This document shows positions 24,208 through 32,556 of a DNA stretch of 48,882 nucleotides, piece by piece. Position 1 is the stretch's first letter. Every line of letters starts with the position of its first letter. A program made the translations under genes and the position numbers. The notes beneath the pieces were generated by a model. It was not told the DNA's origin. It searched no databases and saw only the letters and a list, made by a program, of their open reading frames with translations. Origin of the DNA: JBOHUC01 sp050733935 (GTDB lineage: Bacteria > Eisenbacteria > RBG-16-71-46 > DASYSL01); NCBI GenBank assembly GCA_050733935.1, contig JBOHUC010000063.1, forward strand, positions 1-48,882. Direction: 5' to 3'.

Positions 24208-27200
24208 TCATCGGATGAACACCAGAAGCGCGCCCGTGGACGCACCCGTCTTCGTGGCTGCTGCGAGATCCAGTTGCGCGCCCCCCGAGGTCGTCGGGTT
24301 CAGCCGGTAGTTGAAGTTCGCGGACGTGATCGACGGGGTCATCCATTCGTGCGTGCCGCCGGCCGGGTCCACGGCGCCCGGAGGCAACATGTTGAGATCC
24401 AGGAACAGGATCCGCACGCCCCCCGAATAGGCCGATTCGTCGTTCCGGAACCCGAACGCGATGTCGTTCTTGAAGGGGTTTCCGCCCAGTTCACTCCGGA
24501 CGACCGAGAGGACGGGGCCGGGCGCGTCGAACGTCTGCACGAGCGCGAACTGCCCCGACCCGAGGCCCTTCCAGTACTGGAGGTCGCCCCGGACCGACGT
24601 GATGCGCGTGCCGACCACGAGGTCGGGCTGGAGATCCGAGTCCACGTACGCCCACGCCATGGACGTGACTTCGCCGACCACGTTGTAGGTCAGGATCTGG
24701 CGGTAGCGGTCCCCGCCGTTCCGCGTGTTGAAGCGCATGACGTGGATCTGGCCGAAGCCGTCCGTGATCCGCGTGCCCACGATGAGATCGCGATAGCCGT
24801 CATTCGTCGCGTCCACGAGGACGAGTGCCTTCACCTCGCCCAGGATGCCGAGCGGGAAGTTGCCGTTCGGCGGGTAGATCTCGTCGCGGGTGAAAGTCCC
24901 GAGACCGTTGTTGAGCCAGACCTCGAGCGTTCCCCGGTCGGCCAGATTCTTCGTGCCGACGATCAGGTCGAGCGCCGACGTGCCTCCGCAGTCCTCGAGC
25001 ACGACGGCGTGCGCGTCGCCGTTGTCCGCCGTCTGGTACTGGACGGGCGTGGTCACGAGAAAGCCCAGGTTGCCGGACGAGTTCTGGTTGAGCCACACGG
25101 CGACGTTCCCGCCGGGCTTCCGGGCGAGGCCGGTCACCACATCCTCCCGCTGCGTCGGAACGTTCGAGTCGAGCGATCCCGCGACCACCGAGAGCGCGGA
25201 CGACTGTGCGTTCACGGCGTACGTCGGGTCCGGGTTGAACACCGGGTTCAGCGGCATGTTGTTCCACCAGACCGAAACGTTCGGGTTCGCAACGTACTCG
25301 GATCCCAGGATGAGGTCCTTGTCGAACGAGCCCTTCGTGTCCCAGGAGTTGTCGCTGCCCGACCAGTCCTTCTCGAGCAGATCGCCGGACGTGAGCGAGA
25401 GCACGCGGTCGGCGTTCAGGCTGATCGTCGTGAAGGTCGAGACCCCGAAGTTCTTGTCGGTCAGCACCTCCCCGGCCGCGATCCAGATGGGTGAAATCTG
25501 GGTCGAGCTCGTCGGGTAGAAGCCGGGGGGTGCGATGAACGTGACCTCGTACGGCGTCACCGCATCGGGCATGTTGACCGGGGCCGTGACCTCGTAGTAG
25601 CCGTTCGTATCGGTGGTCGAGAACCCGAGCGTCACGGTGCCGCCGCTCTTTGTGACGCCAACCCACGCGCTGGACACGCCCGCCTCTCCGGTGTCCTTGA
25701 CGCCGTTTCGGTTCAAGTCCCGGAACACGTATCCGGTCACCGTTCCGGTCGCGGAGCGCGTGAGCTTCGTGTAGAGAATCGAGTTCACCCCGTTCGTGAT
25801 CGAGATGGTCGCGGGATTGACCGAAAGGACGACCATGGACTCGGGCGCCGTGTGGCTCACACTGTGCGTGCCGGGCGGGAGAAAGATCGAGATCCCGCCG
25901 CCGCCGTCCGAGGTCCGCGTGGTCCCGTTGACCGTGGCCTGCACGCCGTCGACAACCTCGTCTCCGGCATCTTTCATCCCGTTCGTGTTCGTGTCCACGT
26001 AGCAGGAATCGAGGAGCCATGCGCCGGTCCGCGCCGTATCCGCGAAGCTGTGCATCACGTTCACCGGTGTAGCAATGAAGTCGACGAGGATCGAGTCCGC
26101 TGCGAAGGCTCCATAGCCCTCCGGCACCTCCTGGCGCACGACGTACTCGTTCGGGGGACCCTTGAGCGAATACCAGCCGCTCGCGTTCGATTGAGCGACC
26201 GAGACGGTCCCCATGCGCAGCATCGCGTCCGGGATCCCGGGCTCGCCGGTGTCCCTCGTGCCGTTCCGGTTGAGATCGTCGAAGACCCAGCCTTCCACCG
26301 AATAGAGGAGCGTTCCGGCGGTCGGCGAGTTCCGGATCGAATTGATTTCCGTGGTGAGGGTGTTCCGCGGATAGGTGCCATCCTTCCGGGGAACACGCCC
26401 TTCGGTCGTGACGCGCAGGACGACGCGCGAGATCTTGAGCAGATCCGCCTGCGGAATCGGACCGTCCGACCAGTTCCAGGGATTCGGATTCGATCCCAGG
26501 TAGACCGTGAACATCGCGGGAACGCCGGTGCCCGGACCGCGCACGATGCCGACCTTCTGCAGCGAGCCGCCGTTGTTCGCGCTCACGCCGCCCGAAAAGT
26601 CGCCGTAGACGGCGCGTGCGAGCACGTAGTCGTCCGGGTTGCGCGTGCGCTGGGCTTCGGTCGCGATGGCCGCGGCCTGGTCTGCGGCATCGACGTTGCC
26701 GTCGTTGTTCAGGTCGAGCGTGTAGCGGATCATCTCGGCGCCCGTCGTGTACTTGATCGGCGGCTCGTAGGGCGTGCCTTCGATCTTGGGCGGGCCGGCC
26801 GTCCCGACCGGCAGGAGGGCATGCGGCGGCAGGGCCGTGACCATCGTGTCCGGGAACGGCGTGAGATTCGCGTTGAAGACGATCTCGAGCGAGTCGACAT
26901 ACGCGAACGCCGGCTGTTCGGGAACCGAGCCCGTGTCGACCTGGTAGCCGGCCGTGCGGAGGTCGAGCGTGATCAGATCCGAGATTGCGCGTGCGCTCTG
27001 CTGCGCATCGATGCGGCCTTCCGTCTCGGCCTTGGAGCGCCCGCTCGCCATCATGACGGTCGCGACGACCGCGACCACGAGTGCCAGGAGCGTCAGCGTG
27101 ATCATCATTTCGACCAGGCTGAATCCGTGGCGCAGCGCGACGAGCGTTCGCGCGGGCGAGCGGAACGTGCGGAACGGGCGGAAGACAGGGACGACGGCGT

Positions 27201-27219
27201 CGGTGGACCGAGAGCGCAT
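24208..27219 (-). CDS. pilW: Giant PilW-like minor pilin with SdrD/Cna-B-like and FG-GAP-like modules
   Basis: 1003 residues. Prepilin cleavage site RHG-FSLVEMM at residues 30-39 after a long leader (Gly32/Phe33, Glu at +5), then the hydrophobic pilin helix. A PilW-like region (about 60-300) includes a dockerin-like loop DLNNDGNVDAADQ (169-181). Next are three SdrD/Cna-B-like modules with calcium-loop motifs: DLNRNGTRDTGE (about 315), DTNTNGMKDAGDE (about 409) and DLNRNGVKDTGE (about 501). From about 600 to 950 come repeated FG-GAP-like segments (DATNDGYRDLIVGTRI, VDSDLQPDLVVGTRI) that would form a propeller. PilW proteins are usually about 300-400 residues. ATG 27219 lies five bases past the pilV stop, with AGGTGA spanning it. 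It may be a pilus-tip adhesin. Confidence 0.82.
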   Translation of the reverse strand: MRSRSTDAVVPVFRPFRTFRSPARTLVALRHGFSLVEMMITLTLLALVVAVVATVMMASGRSKAETEGRIDAQQSARAISDLITLDLRTAGYQVDTGSVPEQPAFAYVDSLEIVFNANLTPFPDTMVTALPPHALLPVGTAGPPKIEGTPYEPPIKYTTGAEMIRYTLDLNNDGNVDAADQAAAIATEAQRTRNPDDYVLARAVYGDFSGGVSANNGGSLQKVGIVRGPGTGVPAMFTVYLGSNPNPWNWSDGPIPQADLLKISRVVLRVTTEGRVPRKDGTYPRNTLTTEINSIRNSPTAGTLLYSVEGWVFDDLNRNGTRDTGEPGIPDAMLRMGTVSVAQSNASGWYSLKGPPNEYVVRQEVPEGYGAFAADSILVDFIATPVNVMHSFADTARTGAWLLDSCYVDTNTNGMKDAGDEVVDGVQATVNGTTRTSDGGGGISIFLPPGTHSVSHTAPESMVVLSVNPATISITNGVNSILYTKLTRSATGTVTGYVFRDLNRNGVKDTGEAGVSSAWVGVTKSGGTVTLGFSTTDTNGYYEVTAPVNMPDAVTPYEVTFIAPPGFYPTSSTQISPIWIAAGEVLTDKNFGVSTFTTISLNADRVLSLTSGDLLEKDWSGSDNSWDTKGSFDKDLILGSEYVANPNVSVWWNNMPLNPVFNPDPTYAVNAQSSALSVVAGSLDSNVPTQREDVVTGLARKPGGNVAVWLNQNSSGNLGFLVTTPVQYQTADNGDAHAVVLEDCGGTSALDLIVGTKNLADRGTLEVWLNNGLGTFTRDEIYPPNGNFPLGILGEVKALVLVDATNDGYRDLIVGTRITDGFGQIHVMRFNTRNGGDRYRQILTYNVVGEVTSMAWAYVDSDLQPDLVVGTRITSVRGDLQYWKGLGSGQFALVQTFDAPGPVLSVVRSELGGNPFKNDIAFGFRNDESAYSGGVRILFLDLNMLPPGAVDPAGGTHEWMTPSITSANFNYRLNPTTSGGAQLDLAAATKTGASTGALLVFIR

Positions 27220-27224
27220 GGCGA

Positions 27225-27704
27225 TCACCTGCGAAGGTACGAGACGAGGTCGACGGTGTCGGCGCGCTGCCAGTGCCATGTCACGCGCACCGTCACCTTC
27301 TTCATGTCGGCGAACGAACCCGTCTGGTCCTCCACGATCCAGAAGCGCTGGAACGAGCCCTCATTCTCGAGGGTGAGCAACTCCCCGGCCGACGACGGAT
27401 GCGTTCCCGCGAGGAGAAGCGGGTCGCTCCAGGCCAGGAGGTGCAATTGCTCCATCTTCTGTTGTGCGAGGTCGGCGGCAGACGTCTTCAGGCGGTCCCT
27501 GAGCTGGACGCGCGAACCGAGCGGAAACAGGTTCGCGACTCCGAGGATGCCGAGGCCCAGAACGACCAGGGCGACCATGAGCTCGACCGTGCTGAAACCG
27601 GCCGTCGCGGCGCGTCGGCCCGCGGCGGCCCCGGCGGCCGGACGCATGCCCGGCCGGCGGGGAGGAACGGGGCGGGGGGGGGGGACCAGCGCGCGAGTGT
27701 TCAT
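27225..27704 (-). CDS. pilV: PilV-like minor prepilin
   Basis: 159 residues from ATG 27704, whose ATGA overlaps the fimT stop. A 36-residue Pro/Arg/Ala-rich leader precedes the prepilin site AG-FSTVELMVALVVLGLGILG, then a short soluble domain (LAQQKMEQLHLLAW, VTVRVTWHWQRADTVDL). The position between fimT and pilW and the AQQKMEQL segment fit PilV/GspI-type minor pilins that prime pilus assembly. The longer frame to 27908 lies inside fimT and is not supported. Confidence 0.78.
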   Translation of the reverse strand: MNTRALVPPPRPVPPRRPGMRPAAGAAAGRRAATAGFSTVELMVALVVLGLGILGVANLFPLGSRVQLRDRLKTSAADLAQQKMEQLHLLAWSDPLLLAGTHPSSAGELLTLENEGSFQRFWIVEDQTGSFADMKKVTVRVTWHWQRADTVDLVSYLRR

Positions 27705-28189
27705 CGCCAGGTCGACCCCGAGAGATCCAGGTTGATCCGCACCGTGTCCGGTTGGCCGACGGTGGTCGCGAGAACGGCTGAGCCTGCCACTGGAATTGTG
27801 CCGCCCACTGTGGGTACGCCCGCAGGCGTGTAGAAGAAGTAGTTGAATCCGCTGAAGTTCGCGGTCGACAGGCGCACCCGGTTGGGGAACGAGAGCGGTC
27901 CCCGCCACGTGGTGGCGGTCCAGGCCCCGTTCGGGAGCGGTTTCTGATCGCCCGTCCAGTACTTGTTGATGCCGACGTCGTAGTAGACCCAGACGCGATA
28001 GTTGTTCGTGACGGCGCGCTGGCGGGCGAGACGCATTTCCCCCTGCATCAGGCTCGCACCCTGACGGAGGTTGTAGCCGGTGATGAACTTGTTGACGGTC
28101 GGAACGCTCAACGCGAGCAAGAGGCCGCCGATCAAAACCGCGACGGCAAGCTCGACGAGCGTGAAACCATCTTTATGGCGCAACGACAT
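27701..28189 (-). CDS. FimT/GspH-like prepilin, first gene of the minor-pilin operon
   Basis: 162 residues. A short leader ends in KDG-FTLVELAVAVLIGGLLLALSVP (cleavage after Gly8), followed by the GspH/FimT segment GASLMQGEMRLARQRAVTNNYRV. Such proteins are pseudopilin or minor pilin subunits, and FimT members can bind DNA in natural transformation; whether this one does is unknown. GGGAGGAG lies just before ATG 28189. A candidate sigma-54 promoter is about 45-60 bases upstream. The genes fimT, pilV, pilW and pilX follow with overlaps or short gaps. No PilY1, PilA or assembly ATPase gene lies in the window. Confidence 0.85.
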   Translation of the reverse strand: MSLRHKDGFTLVELAVAVLIGGLLLALSVPTVNKFITGYNLRQGASLMQGEMRLARQRAVTNNYRVWVYYDVGINKYWTGDQKPLPNGAWTATTWRGPLSFPNRVRLSTANFSGFNYFFYTPAGVPTVGGTIPVAGSAVLATTVGQPDTVRINLDLSGSTWR

Positions 28190-28231
28190 ACTGGGCTCCT
28201 CCCGATCGGGGACTCCTTAGGAGGTGACCGA

Positions 28232-28247
28232 AGCATGTCGTGTGCCA
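28232..28247 (-). promoter_or_regulatory. Candidate sigma-54 promoter of the minor-pilin operon
   Basis: The minus strand reads TGGCACACGACATGCT. It keeps the GG-N10-GC spacing and most bases of the sigma-54 consensus TGGCAC-N5-TTGCW; one T of TTGC is A. Transcription would start near 28221, about 30 bases before ATG 28189. Confidence 0.5.
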
Positions 28248-28343
28248 TAAGCGCTGAGGGGAACGCACGTTCCTGCAACCACGGCGCGGACGCGGGTCTG
28301 CGACCGCAAGTCACGACGCAACGTGCTTCCGAATCGCACGGAC

Positions 28344-28358
28344 ATTGCACGATGCAAT
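28344..28358. promoter_or_regulatory. Dyad ATTGCA-CGA-TGCAAT, possible activator site
   Basis: A perfect inverted repeat with 6-bp arms and a 3-base spacer, centred about 105 bases upstream of the -24 element of the candidate sigma-54 promoter. That is the distance usual for enhancer-binding proteins such as PilR. The binding protein is not identified. Confidence 0.35.
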
Positions 28359-28457
28359 CTTCGGGACGCGGATTTCGCCTGACCGCAACGAAAGCGGTCG
28401 CGCGCGGGAGCGCGGGCGCGGGGAGAGCGACGGAGGACGGCCGGAACGGTGAACGGT

Positions 28458-28478
28458 GCCGGCCAGGGGATGGCCGGC
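28458..28478 (-). terminator. Hairpin after the HTH-cupin genes
   Basis: GCCGGCCA-TCCCC-TGGCCGGC, a perfect 8-bp stem, starts 12 bases after the stop of the gene at 28491-29063. No T run follows, so it may be a Rho-type or processing signal. Beyond it, the 28190-28457 gap holds only the pilin promoter elements listed separately. Confidence 0.35.
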
Positions 28479-28490
28479 GACGGGCGATTC

Positions 28491-29063
28491 CTAGCTCATC
28501 AAAGATCCGCCGCTCGGCGTGTGCGTCGTGACCCACACGATGACGGCGGGCTCGTTGCCCCGGTTGAACACGGTGTGGGGGAGGTCCGAGCGCAGGTGGA
28601 ATCCATCGCCCGCGCGGATCCGGAACGCGTCGTCGCCGACGTGGATCTCGATCTCGCCCGAGATGAGATAGCCGCCCTCCTCGCCCGGGAACGCGAACAC
28701 GTCGCTGTCGGTCGAGTGCGGAGCGATCACGGTCCGGGTTGCGAGGATGCGGTTTCCGGGGATGCCCTGGGTCAGCGATTCGGAGGAGCCGCGCGGCGCG
28801 CGCAGCTCGTGAACGCGCTGCTCGTCCGCCGCGCGGACGAGCGACACCTCGGGGAGACGCTCGGTCTCGAGGAAGTAGTGCGGTTCCTTTCCGAGCGCAT
28901 GCGCGACGCGAAGGAGCGCACCGACGGTCGGGGTCGTGTGGCCGCGCTCGATCTCCGAGATGTGGGTCGCGGAAAGGCCCGCCGCCGAGGCGACCTGCCG
29001 GAGCGTCAGACTCCGCTCGCGCCGGACCGCACGTATTCGCCTTCCGATCTCACCCTTTCGCAT
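28491..29063 (-). CDS. HTH (XRE) transcriptional regulator with C-terminal cupin domain, copy 2
   Basis: 190 residues from ATG 29063, with AAGGA nine bases upstream. Residues about 5-60 form an XRE helix-turn-helix (RSLTLRQVASAAGLSATHISEIERGHTTPTVGALLRVA). A cupin barrel (FPGEEGGYLISGEIEIHVGDDAFRIRAGDGFHLRSDLPHTVFN) should bind a small ligand. The PuuR type is a well-known example of this architecture. The preceding gene encodes a similar protein, so the pair arose by duplication. The longer frame (to 29138) overlaps the upstream gene without support. Target genes and ligand are unknown. Confidence 0.85.
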   Translation of the reverse strand: MRKGEIGRRIRAVRRERSLTLRQVASAAGLSATHISEIERGHTTPTVGALLRVAHALGKEPHYFLETERLPEVSLVRAADEQRVHELRAPRGSSESLTQGIPGNRILATRTVIAPHSTDSDVFAFPGEEGGYLISGEIEIHVGDDAFRIRAGDGFHLRSDLPHTVFNRGNEPAVIVWVTTHTPSGGSLMS

Positions 29064-29095
29064 CGCGATTCGTCCTTCGTTCGCGCCGGCCGGGC

Positions 29096-29662
29096 TCAGA
29101 GCCCGAAGCGCGGACAGGTGGCCATGAACACGCTGCATTCACCGTCGCCGACGTTCTCGAAAGCATGCGGGCGCGTCGACTTGAAGTGCAGGGAATCGCC
29201 AGGCTCGAGCACGAACTCCTCGTCGCCAACAACTACGCGCAGCCGGCCGCCCAGAATGTGGACGAACTCCTCGCCTTCGTGTCCGCGGGGCTCGAGCTGC
29301 TGGCCCGATCCGGGCTGATACGTCTTGAGCAGGATCGAGACTTCGGATCCGGGGAACGAATCGGAGAGCGATTCCGTGCGCACGGTTCCGTTCTGGTTGA
29401 GCACGACCCGCCGCTCCCCCGGGCGCGTGTGCGAGACGGGAAGGCCCGCCGCGGCGTCGATCAGGAGCGCGGAGCGGGTGCCGAGCGCGCGCGCAATCTT
29501 CTCGAGCACGCCGACCGTGGGCGAGCTTTTCCCGCGTTCGACCTCGGAGAGGTGCGTGGCGGAAATGCCGACCTTCGCCTCGATGTCCTTGAGGGTCAGG
29601 CTCCGGCGCAGGCGCTCCTGCTTGATCTTTCGGCCCAGCTCGATATGGCTGTTCGCGGACAT
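29096..29662 (-). CDS. HTH (XRE) transcriptional regulator with C-terminal cupin domain, copy 1
   Basis: 188 residues. XRE helix-turn-helix at about 8-64 (RSLTLKDIEAKVGISATHLSEVERGKSSPTVGVLEKIARALG) and a cupin at about 110-180 (GHEGEEFVHILGGRLRVVVGDEEFVLEPGDSLHFKSTRPHAF). It aligns along its whole length with the next gene (28491-29063), 32 bases downstream. It begins 16 bases after the M23 peptidase stop, so the three genes probably form one transcript. DNA-binding repressor or activator of unknown target. Confidence 0.87.
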   Translation of the reverse strand: MSANSHIELGRKIKQERLRRSLTLKDIEAKVGISATHLSEVERGKSSPTVGVLEKIARALGTRSALLIDAAAGLPVSHTRPGERRVVLNQNGTVRTESLSDSFPGSEVSILLKTYQPGSGQQLEPRGHEGEEFVHILGGRLRVVVGDEEFVLEPGDSLHFKSTRPHAFENVGDGECSVFMATCPRFGL

Positions 29663-29678
29663 GGATCGCTCGGAAGCG

Positions 29679-30911
29679 TTACTCCCGGCTCGCGGCGACG
29701 GAGCCGACCGGCGTCGAAGAAGCGGCCGGAGCGGGTGCGGGCGCCGACGCGGAGGCCGGAATTCCGTCCCCGCCCAGGTACGCCCACAGATAACCGGCCT
29801 GGCGCCGGGTCACCGACGGGGGGCCAACGAAACCGCGCGGTAGAGGATCGGCGGGAACGACGAGCCCTGCAGGATCGAGCGCGGGAAGCGCGTGCGGAAA
29901 CGCGGCCACGAGTCCGTCGTGTCCGGTCGAAAGCCCGGAGGGCGCAGACGCGGAGCCTTCGATCGCGCGCAGCACCGCCACCGTCTCCGAAAGGCCGGCA
30001 GGACGATCGGCATCCGTCTCGCGGCGGGGGAGGCGCGCGGCGGTGAGGAGCTCCCGCGCCGGGCTCGGCGCCTTGCGCGCGCGGGAAATGAGCTTCTCGC
30101 GCACCGAGGTCCAGCGACGCGGCAGCACCTGTCCGGGATCCGAAAGCCCCGCGAGCGCGATCCGATAGAGATCGCCGCGTGTGAGCGGATCGTCCGCGCG
30201 ATCGAGTGCGGTCGGGGCGAACACGCCGCGACCGACGAGCTCGCGCAGCGGATCGGCGGCGTCGAAGCTCGGGAGGAACGTGCCGGTATTGCGCGGCATC
30301 ATGGCCGCGAAGATCCGGAACGGATCGACGATCGAAGCGTCCTCCCAGGCGCGCGCGAGCGGCTCGCCGAGCCGGTCGAACGAGCCTTTGAGCGTGCGGA
30401 ACTCGAGATGGAGATGCGGCCCGCTCGCATGCCCGGTCTGTCCGATCCGCCCGAGCGGCTGGCCGAGGGCCACGATTTCACCCTCGCGGACCGCAATGCT
30501 GCCAGGCATGAGGTGAGCAAACAGGGAGAACAGGAGATCGCCGCCGGGCAGACGATGCGCGAGCACGACCATGTTGCCCCAGCCGCCCGAGTGTCCCGTG
30601 CGCGTGCAGACGACGAGGCCGGGCGCGACCGCGCGCACCTGGCCGCCCTGTCCGCGATTCGCGAGATCGAGTCCTTCGTGGCGATCGCGGCGGCGGAGCT
30701 TGACTCCGCGGGAGAGCTGGAAGCCGCGCACCTCGCCGGGCGCGGGCTGCTGGAAGTCGAGCGGATCCCCGACCGGATAGATCATGGTCGTTGCCCACGG
30801 TGTCTTTTCGATCTCGCCCTGGGCGTGCACCGGCGTGGAAACGCCGGTCAGGCCCGCGGCGAGAAGAGGGCCGAGGGAAAGAACCAGGAGTCCGATGCGG
30901 GGTCGGTTCAC
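29679..30911 (-). CDS. Secreted M23-family (LytM-type) peptidase
   Basis: 410 residues with a signal peptide (cleavage in STPVHA-QGE). The M23 domain carries the zinc ligands His and Asp in RHEGLDLA and the HLH pair in SGPHLHLEFR. It should be a periplasmic or secreted peptidoglycan endopeptidase, or an amidase activator if activity is lost. The metal residues look complete. The C-terminal 190 residues are less conserved. Pieces such as DPLTRGDLYRIALAGL and VTRRQAGYLWAYLGG resemble S-layer-homology repeats, but weakly, and the extreme C-terminus is Ala/Pro-rich low complexity. A promoter lies about 70-100 bases upstream. Confidence 0.85.
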   Translation of the reverse strand: MNRPRIGLLVLSLGPLLAAGLTGVSTPVHAQGEIEKTPWATTMIYPVGDPLDFQQPAPGEVRGFQLSRGVKLRRRDRHEGLDLANRGQGGQVRAVAPGLVVCTRTGHSGGWGNMVVLAHRLPGGDLLFSLFAHLMPGSIAVREGEIVALGQPLGRIGQTGHASGPHLHLEFRTLKGSFDRLGEPLARAWEDASIVDPFRIFAAMMPRNTGTFLPSFDAADPLRELVGRGVFAPTALDRADDPLTRGDLYRIALAGLSDPGQVLPRRWTSVREKLISRARKAPSPARELLTAARLPRRETDADRPAGLSETVAVLRAIEGSASAPSGLSTGHDGLVAAFPHALPALDPAGLVVPADPLPRGFVGPPSVTRRQAGYLWAYLGGDGIPASASAPAPAPAASSTPVGSVAASRE

Positions 30912-31218
30912 GCGTCTACTTTCGTGCTTGGGTCCGGGAGCGGGTCGTCCGGCGACCGGCGGGAGGTCTGGCCTCCCGGCAACGTAGTCGGCGACCAGGA
31001 ATTCGTCAATGCTTTATCGGACAGAAAGCGGGCACAACTTAGGGAAAAGAGGAAATCGGGCATGTGCCATCTGGAATCGACTCATGTAAACAATTGTCGC
31101 GTCGATGGTTGTGAAGCAGTGTCGGGCTCATTAGAACCATGTCAATTCGCGCCCGTTCGAGCGCAGCGGCGCACAGACACGGTCAGGAGGGCCCCGGGGA
31201 CCCTCCGCGGCTCAAGGC
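30912..31218. other. Intergenic region with the M23 promoter, lower GC than surroundings
   Basis: This stretch is visibly richer in A and T than neighbouring DNA (around 31005-31140). It holds the M23 promoter and, after its predicted start, an inverted repeat GGGAGG-CCAGA-CCTCCC (near 30961-30977). After the beta-helix gene stop, an imperfect hairpin (31186-31206) may end that transcript. I see no gene in it. Confidence 0.5.
30981..31009 (-). promoter_or_regulatory. Candidate sigma-70-type promoter of the M23 peptidase gene
   Basis: TTGACG (31009-31004) and TACGTT (30986-30981) on the minus strand with a 17-base spacer. The predicted start near 30974 gives a leader of about 60 bases that includes a small hairpin. 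Confidence 0.45.
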
Positions 31219-32556
31219 TCAGCGATGGTACCGGGCCTTGAGGCGCCCCCAGCTGGAATCGGTCGCCGGAGTGGGTCCGCACGTCGCGCATCCCTCGCCC
31301 GACCGTCCCCAGAACGAGTCGCCGCAGCCGGGATCGAGGAGCGGAGAGTTCGCGCACAGCGAGAAATCTCGGAGTACGAGGTCGCACAGATGCGGATCGA
31401 GCGTGAGCCCGTTGGGATCGGAAGCCGGCTCGCACGTGCCCGAGAGATCCGGTCCCGAGTTCTCATAGAGATCCGTGCAGGTGACGTCGAGCGTCGCGCG
31501 CGGGTCGAGGCAGGAGAGACCGGACGCGTTCCCCGCGACGATCGAGGAGCGAATTCGAACGACTCCCGCGTCCGTGACCGCTCCGGCCGCGGGAGACGCG
31601 CCGCGGGCGAGCAGGATGTCCGCGTTCGTGAGGGAGAGGAGCGCGCAATCGGCGCCGAGAGTCCCGGCCGCTCCGCCGGGGGACTGGGGACGGGCCGGAT
31701 CGCACGAGACGTGGAACGCGCCCCCGCCGCCGCCCGACTCGCATTCGACGAACGCGAGGAACGAGGCGAGGACCTGTCCGCCCGCGGCGACCGCGAGCCC
31801 GCCGCCCCGATCGTCCGCACGGGCGCGATCGAACAGCGCTTCGGACACCGTGGCGACGCAGGCGTCGAACCATGCGCCACCGCCGTCCGACGACGCTTCC
31901 GTCCGGTCGAACAGCGCGCCGTCGATCACCGCGTGCGCCCCGCCGGTGACGTGGACGCCGCCGCCGCGGGCCGCCGAAGTCTGGAGGAATCGCGCGCGCT
32001 CGAGGCGCAGGTCGCCACCCGCCTGGAAGTGGCCGCCGCCGAACGAGGCGGACGTGCCCGACCACTCGCAATCGCGGAACGTGACGTTCGCGAGGGTCGC
32101 CGCGGTCCCGCCTCCGAACGTCGCCTGCGCGTCCTCGAACGTGCACTCGACGACGAGGAGCACGCCTCCGGCGACGCGAAGCGCTCCGCCGACGGTCGCA
32201 CCGCCTTCGTCCATGCCGCGGCCGCGCACGAGCCGAAGTCCCTCGAGTCGCGTGGCGGGTCCCGTTCCGATCGCCGTGACGCAGGGGCCGAAAAGGTTCG
32301 CGTCCACCGTCACCGATCCCTTCGGGCCGTCCGCGCGCAGCGTCACGCCGGTGGGAAGCGTGAGCTGCTCGGTGTAGGTCCCGGGCGCCACCAGCACCGT
32401 ATCGAGCGTGCCCGAGAGCGCGAGCGCTCCGCCGATCGACGCGACGTCGGTCGGAACACGCCGCGTCGTCGCTTGCGCGACGTTCACGCCCGCAGCGCCT
32501 GCGCACGCGACGCTCGCGCACACGACGAGACGAAGGCTCGCGAGGGAACGGCTCAC
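31219..32556 (-). CDS. Secreted right-handed beta-helix protein with WGxLKxxY C-terminal tail
   Basis: 445 residues. Signal peptide to about residue 28 (ending NVAQA-TT), then a parallel beta-helix with the usual entry motif VAPGTYTEQLTLPTGVTLRADG. Gly-rich coils follow (FGGGTAATLANVTF, ARGGGVHVTGGAH), then a Cys-rich end (CGDSFWGRSGEGCATCG). The last residues are SSWGRLKARYHR. The tail pattern recurs in the partial protein at the right edge of the window. GTG 32556 overlaps the M6 stop (GTGA), so the two are translationally coupled. The alternative GTG 32565 adds three residues. Role outside the cell unknown. Confidence 0.75.
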   Translation of the reverse strand: MSRSLASLRLVVCASVACAGAAGVNVAQATTRRVPTDVASIGGALALSGTLDTVLVAPGTYTEQLTLPTGVTLRADGPKGSVTVDANLFGPCVTAIGTGPATRLEGLRLVRGRGMDEGGATVGGALRVAGGVLLVVECTFEDAQATFGGGTAATLANVTFRDCEWSGTSASFGGGHFQAGGDLRLERARFLQTSAARGGGVHVTGGAHAVIDGALFDRTEASSDGGGAWFDACVATVSEALFDRARADDRGGGLAVAAGGQVLASFLAFVECESGGGGGAFHVSCDPARPQSPGGAAGTLGADCALLSLTNADILLARGASPAAGAVTDAGVVRIRSSIVAGNASGLSCLDPRATLDVTCTDLYENSGPDLSGTCEPASDPNGLTLDPHLCDLVLRDFSLCANSPLLDPGCGDSFWGRSGEGCATCGPTPATDSSWGRLKARYHR

